From: Variovorax brevis
Lineage (GTDB): Bacteria; Pseudomonadota; Gammaproteobacteria; Burkholderiales; Burkholderiaceae_C
Direction: 5' to 3'
Length of the DNA: 64,000 bases
Assembly: GCF_030317105.1 (NCBI RefSeq)
Contig: NZ_JASZYG010000004.1
Span: forward strand, 714,701-778,700
Each line of letters opens with the position of its first letter. Within the stretch, counting starts at the first letter, position 1. A model generated the notes under the pieces. The model did not search any database and had not been told where the DNA came from. It saw only the letters and a list, made by a program, of their open reading frames with translations. Shown one piece after another: positions 60,193 to 64,000 of this stretch. The position numbers were made by a program, and so were the translations under genes.

Positions 60193-60310
60193 GCGAACCT
60201 TGTCAAGGTCACTGAACGGGCCAATTGCGGTCATCCCAATTTGTGATGTTGCGGCCGCTGGACGCACGTCTCCTGCGCGTTCGTGCCAGCGCCGCGACAG
60301 ACCGCTCTCG

Positions 60311-62413
60311 CTATGGCACAGGGCTCTGAGAGGTCGCCGAATTGCCGGCCCCGTCCCATGCAGTGACCTGGACGATGCCGGTGCGTGGAGGCCTCTTGCA
60401 CGCAACGATCAGTCCCTCCACCTTCTCTCCATCCGGGCAAGTCCAGCGAGCGGCCAGCAGGCGGCCTTGGCCACCCTCGGGAGCGAGGCTCAGTTGGGCC
60501 TTGCTGGCATCCATCTCCGAGATAACCGCGTTGATCGCTACGGAGAAAGGCTGGTGGATCGTCAAAGTCTGGCTCCAGGAGCGGGAGCCGCCGGTGTTGA
60601 TGTCCGTGACCTTTGCAGTGACCTTGTATGACCCGGGTGTCGTGAAGTTGTGAGCGAGTCGATCCGAGCTGTTCGAGGTAACGGCCCCGGAGCTGTCCCC
60701 AAAGTCCCAATCGATCATGCTCAGCACATGGGCAGGCTTCTTGTAGTTGCTCTGGGGTTGCGACGTCGAGCCATAGAAGCTGATGCTGGCCGGTGTCGTC
60801 GCGATCCGGGTCGAGTAAAACTGAATCCCCGGCAGGTCGACCATGGAACTGTCGTAGAAGGCCTTCACCACATCCTTGGCTGGCTTGACCTTGAAGCCGA
60901 GCGCGGCCGCGTTGGCATGGGCGCCATCTGCGGTGATCTGGGCCAGGTCGGGACCGACGTTGTATCTCTCAAAGTCGCTCGAGGTGAACTGCAGCGAGGT
61001 GTAGTCGCTGGGCGACCAGTAGTAGCCAAGGAAGTCGCCCGCCAGTCCGACGACATTGACGGATTGCGCGTCAAGCACCTCGTCGCGTACCGTTTCGTTG
61101 ACCTCGGGGAAGGCCTCGCCAGGGTTGCTGATGTAGAGAAGCGGACCGATCCGCAGCGCAGTCGTGTAGGTCCCGAGCGATGTGGATCCGCTGCCGCTGA
61201 CAGCGCAATTGCCGTTACACCAAGGCGCCACCAGTGCGCGCGGAACCGAGCAGGTGCCGCCAAGTGCCGCATTGCAATTGGGTCCGCCCAGGCCAGCTGA
61301 CGGGGCGTTGTACTTCATCAGGCTGAGCAGGCCCTGGTTGCCGGCGGAGCTACCTACGGTGATGCTGGTGGACAACGTCTCCGAGCTTCCGATCGTGTCG
61401 GTCTTCAAGGGGGCGGCCTGCGCCATAGCCAGGTGCAAAGCATTGAGGAGGTACTCTCCCTGATAACTCACCTCGGCATAGTCGGGGTTCTTGCCGGGCG
61501 GTTCCTGGCGGCCAAGGGTTCCCGAGCCGACGACACTGGTGCCACCGATGGTGTCGTCCATCTGCTTGCGGACATAGCCAGGCACATCGGCGGAGAAACC
61601 CTGTGTGATCGCCCCGTTGAAGGGTCGGAACTGGTCCGGGTGAGTCGGAATGCTGACATAGAGCGCGTTGGTGGCACCTGTCTTCGGATCGCGCGCCCAG
61701 AGGACGGGCATCCTGGCATCCACTGCGAAGCCGTCCACATGGTTCGTGCCCCCGCCGTTCTGCCAGACCATTGCATCGATGTTGCCGTTCGCGGTCCAGA
61801 GTTCCGATGTCTTGAGGTTGGAAGCGGCGAGGTCCACGGCCTGTACCACCGCATCGTGAACCTTCTTGAGGTAGTCCCGATTCGGGGTGCCCATAAGGCC
61901 CCAGATGCCCACCAGGGTCGGCGTCGCGTGCGAGTGAGTCGTCGAGACCATCACCGCCGAGCGGTCGACCTTGAAACCGCGATCGGCCAGCTTCTGCGCG
62001 GCGTCCACGCGCGCGCCGAACTGCCCGAGCCCGGCATCGGCGTCCTGGTACTCGCCGAACCACCCGGTGCTGTCCACGACCGCGAAGGCCACTGCCTTGT
62101 CGCCCTTGGCCACCACGAAGGCGCGCACCTCGAGCGGGTCGTTGCTGACCTGAATCGCCGGCTTGCTCTTGTCGGAGTAGCCGCCGACGTTCACCGGCGT
62201 GTCGGGCGCGATGCTGACCGTCGCCGCGCCGACCTCAAACAAGGCATTGGGAGGCTCAGTGGGCGCCGCCGGCCCGGAGGGTGAGTTCGGCGCGGCAGGG
62301 GAAGTTGGTGTTTCGCTCGATTGCGATGCGGAAGGGGGAGCGGAATTGCCCCCACCACAGCCGGCGAGCAGTGCCAGCACCATGCAGCCTATCCAGGCGG
62401 CCTTTCTTCTCAT
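60311..62413 (-). CDS. Ceramidase-like lipoprotein with PKD domain
   Basis: A 700-residue protein with a lipobox (LALLAGCGGG) and a Pro/Ser/Ala-rich linker to ~residue 55. Residues ~58-530 resemble the neutral/alkaline ceramidase amidase domain: FEVGAATVSIAPDTPVNVGGY, STTHSHATPT with the zinc His pair, and ISNPGEAFPEVNE. A PKD-type domain follows at ~570-640 (WDFGDSSGAVTSNS, HNFTTPGSYKVTAKVTD). It probably hydrolyses an amide-linked lipid or related compound at the cell surface. It is downstream of an AraC gene on the same strand. Confidence 0.78.
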   Translation of the reverse strand: MRRKAAWIGCMVLALLAGCGGGNSAPPSASQSSETPTSPAAPNSPSGPAAPTEPPNALFEVGAATVSIAPDTPVNVGGYSDKSKPAIQVSNDPLEVRAFVVAKGDKAVAFAVVDSTGWFGEYQDADAGLGQFGARVDAAQKLADRGFKVDRSAVMVSTTHSHATPTLVGIWGLMGTPNRDYLKKVHDAVVQAVDLAASNLKTSELWTANGNIDAMVWQNGGGTNHVDGFAVDARMPVLWARDPKTGATNALYVSIPTHPDQFRPFNGAITQGFSADVPGYVRKQMDDTIGGTSVVGSGTLGRQEPPGKNPDYAEVSYQGEYLLNALHLAMAQAAPLKTDTIGSSETLSTSITVGSSAGNQGLLSLMKYNAPSAGLGGPNCNAALGGTCSVPRALVAPWCNGNCAVSGSGSTSLGTYTTALRIGPLLYISNPGEAFPEVNETVRDEVLDAQSVNVVGLAGDFLGYYWSPSDYTSLQFTSSDFERYNVGPDLAQITADGAHANAAALGFKVKPAKDVVKAFYDSSMVDLPGIQFYSTRIATTPASISFYGSTSQPQSNYKKPAHVLSMIDWDFGDSSGAVTSNSSDRLAHNFTTPGSYKVTAKVTDINTGGSRSWSQTLTIHQPFSVAINAVISEMDASKAQLSLAPEGGQGRLLAARWTCPDGEKVEGLIVACKRPPRTGIVQVTAWDGAGNSATSQSPVP

Positions 62414-62478
62414 CGTTTCGTCTCCAGAGATCGTTCGTAAAGCGCGGTCATGCTGTTGATCGACCGCTCCCGGGAACT

Positions 62479-63738
62479 TTAGGGGCGACGCCTTCGGCGC
62501 CCCATGACATCCGGTGCCAGCATCTTTGCTTTTGGTGACAAGCCGGGGCTTGGTTGTGCGAATGTTGCAAGTCCGGCGTCGACCCAGAGCTGCAAGTCGC
62601 GGGGACTGATGCCGAACCAGCGTTGCACCGCCCGGCTGAGGACGGCCCCATCGGCGTAGCCGAGGTCTTCGGCGATCTCGCCCAAGGTGAGCGGGCGCGC
62701 ATCTCGGGTCGGCGGCCGGTCTGCCATCCGGCGCAGCAGTCGCTGCTTGCGGCTGGCGTCGACCAGTGCGCTGAAACTGGATCCCTCCTGAATCAGGCGG
62801 CGCATGACTGTCCGGCGCGAAACGCCCAGATGCTTGGCGATCTCGTCCAATTTGTAGTTGGATGGTGGACCGGTCCGAAAGAGTTGCTCGATGCGTGAGC
62901 TGAGGGACGCTGACCAGCCTTGCTCTCGTTCGGCTTCTTCACAGGCTCGCCACGCGCGCTCATGGTCCGGTCCCGAGGCCGCGGGCAGTGCCACTGCGAC
63001 CAGAGAATCGGGAAACGACATGAATGGCCAGCCCGCGCATTTCGCGACGGAGATGCCCTGTTCGGCCCAGGCGCCCGTAGCGCGTGACATCGAGTCCGGC
63101 AGATGAAGCTTCATGGCCTGACAGGAACCGCCACACAAGTCCTGAATGGACTTGCACAGCATGGCCAACAGGAATTCCAGGGTGAAGCCCTCGACGTCGC
63201 CCAACGATACTCGGGGACGTACGTGCAACTCGATATGCTGGCCACGCTCGCGCAAGCGAAGATTCAACACAGCCAGTCGAAGCGGCCCGAAACGTGTCAA
63301 TCCCTCCAGCGCTTGGCGCAGGTCGAGCGAGCTCGCCATCAGGTAAGCCAAGGGGCCATGCGAAAGCAGCGGCACCCGCCGGCCCAGTCGCATGGCCAAG
63401 CCCGGACGCGGTGCCACCCGTTCGAGACTCAACATGACGCCACGCCAGGCTGCCAGCGAAACCGGGACATCACTTCGGGCCAGTTGGGCCTCGTCGAGAC
63501 CGAATGGGCTCAGACAAACGCCAGCGTCAATGCCTTCTGCAGCCGCCGCGGCGACGAGCAGACGCAAATAGACAGGGTAGACCGGGGGTAGGTCAAGAGC
63601 CGGCGAGGTCACCAGCGGGGCTGTCTGGCCTTGGGGGACTGGGCGTTCGGATGCTTCGAGAGACACAAGAGGAAGGGAACTGCGCTCAGCCAGGCGCTGA
63701 GCAAGAGGCGATACCTGAAGGGCATCTTGGGCCCTCAC
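62479..63738 (-). CDS. AraC-family transcriptional regulator
   Basis: A 419-residue protein with the arabinose-binding-like sensor domain (~residues 55-240, including MRLGRRVPLLSHGPLAYLMASS) and a C-terminal pair of helix-turn-helices (LDEIAKHLGVSRRTVMRRL, LGEIAEDLGYADGAVLSRAV). The start codon is GTG 63738; it overlaps the TGA of an 8-codon leader ORF with a strong ribosome site. It is the same architecture as the AraC fragment at the left edge. Target: probably the ceramidase-like gene 65 bases downstream. Confidence 0.9.
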   Translation of the reverse strand: MRAQDALQVSPLAQRLAERSSLPLVSLEASERPVPQGQTAPLVTSPALDLPPVYPVYLRLLVAAAAAEGIDAGVCLSPFGLDEAQLARSDVPVSLAAWRGVMLSLERVAPRPGLAMRLGRRVPLLSHGPLAYLMASSLDLRQALEGLTRFGPLRLAVLNLRLRERGQHIELHVRPRVSLGDVEGFTLEFLLAMLCKSIQDLCGGSCQAMKLHLPDSMSRATGAWAEQGISVAKCAGWPFMSFPDSLVAVALPAASGPDHERAWRACEEAEREQGWSASLSSRIEQLFRTGPPSNYKLDEIAKHLGVSRRTVMRRLIQEGSSFSALVDASRKQRLLRRMADRPPTRDARPLTLGEIAEDLGYADGAVLSRAVQRWFGISPRDLQLWVDAGLATFAQPSPGLSPKAKMLAPDVMGRRRRRP

Positions 63739-63761
63739 AGGATGCCTGGTGCTGGCCTCAT
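63735..63761 (-). CDS. 8-residue leader ORF coupled to the AraC start
   Basis: ATG 63761 stands six bases after AGGAGG, the best ribosome site in this part of the window, and encodes MRPAPGIL followed by TGA that overlaps the AraC GTG start by two bases. The AraC GTG has no ribosome site of its own, so its translation probably depends on reinitiation after this leader. Confidence 0.4.
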   Translation of the reverse strand: MRPAPGIL

Positions 63762-63940
63762 TCGCCCCCTCCTTGAAGGAGGGTGTCGATAGGCGAAGTC
63801 ATGTTGCTTTCAGCGTCAGCGTCGGGTCAATAGCGGCGTCGAGCCGCTGCCTTCTGGCATCTACCGCGGATGGCTGTTCATGGCCGCGAGGCGAACATTG
63901 ACCACCCGCATGTTGTCCTCCACGTTCGGTGCACCGCGAT

Positions 63941-64000
63941 TCACTGCGCCGTGACGTTGGTGGTCTTCATCATCTTCTCCGTCAACGCAATCTCCGATTC
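63941..64000 (-). CDS. C-terminal end of a gene that begins beyond the right edge
   Basis: The minus-strand frame is open from 64000 to TGA 63943-63941 and gives the last 19 residues, ESEIALTEKMMKTTNVTAQ. Composition is protein-like, but it is too short to name. The 200 bases between it and the AraC leader hold no certain gene. Confidence 0.35.
   Translation of the reverse strand, partial: ESEIALTEKMMKTTNVTAQ

Noticed and set aside
62481..62505. GC-rich hairpin at the end of the AraC gene as terminator
   Set aside because: It lies inside the codons for a C-terminal Arg run and is not followed by a T run in the direction of transcription.

Overview
The window reads as one continuous piece of a high-GC betaproteobacterial chromosome, most likely Burkholderiales/Comamonadaceae (Variovorax-like). 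The reasons are dense GC-rich coding, three orphan Bug-type (TctC) periplasmic receptors, the DUF1302/DUF1329/YCF48/RND module, and many LysR/IclR-controlled aromatic-acid genes. I saw no rRNA, tRNA, CRISPR array, insertion sequence, phage gene or plasmid function. The genus is an inference from gene content, not from a marker gene.

Layout. (1) 1-8739: the end of an AraC regulator faces a five-gene minus-strand operon (DUF1302 outer-membrane protein, DUF1329 protein, YCF48-like propeller, MMPL/RND transporter, wax-ester synthase/DGAT), which looks like an envelope system for hydrophobic substrates. (2) 9047-17519: a periplasmic-sensing histidine kinase, a FixJ-type regulator and a small membrane protein, then an exported arylsulfatase, a beta-barrel protein, a lone receiver protein, a DUF2092 protein and a small exported protein. 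A shared GGGCAA-N5-TTGCCC operator lies upstream of three of these transcription units. (3) 17881-25763: minus-strand operon for a Bug receptor, LigK aldolase, LigJ hydratase, a cupin lipoprotein, a beta-propeller lipoprotein and an exported esterase-like protein, divergent from an IclR regulator. (4) 26032-27378: a phasin and a DUF6544-like protein.

(5) 27360-45232: fifteen genes in one direction, divergent from an IclR gene at 45365. In transcription order: FAD-dependent (KstD-like) dehydrogenase, SDR, a branched-chain-type ABC importer (with a fused LivM-LivG), a metallo-beta-lactamase-fold protein, hmgA, fahA, an MFS transporter, an old-yellow-enzyme, two EthD proteins, bdhA and a CoA-transferase. 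The end of this set makes biochemical sense: homogentisate is cleaved and hydrolysed to fumarate plus acetoacetate, and the last two genes handle acetoacetate. (6) 46698-50222: LysR, orphan Bug receptor, SnoaL-like protein, second LysR. (7) 50360-58036: plus-strand operon with an HMG-CoA-lyase-like enzyme, CaiB/BaiF CoA-transferase, Bug receptor, gamma carbonic anhydrase, hppD, a deleted remnant of hmgA, a second fahA, a 21-codon remnant of bdhA, and a malate/lactate-type dehydrogenase. (8) 58183-64000: aldo/keto reductase with divergent LysR, a ceramidase-like lipoprotein with a PKD domain, an AraC regulator with a tiny coupled leader ORF, and the last codons of a further gene.

The most notable observations are the decayed second homogentisate locus (hmgA and bdhA both reduced to scars in the same order as the intact locus), the three-copy operator around the sulfatase two-component region, and the large IclR-divergent catabolic cluster whose upper pathway I cannot assign. 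All functions are inferred from translated sequence and family knowledge; no search was run.
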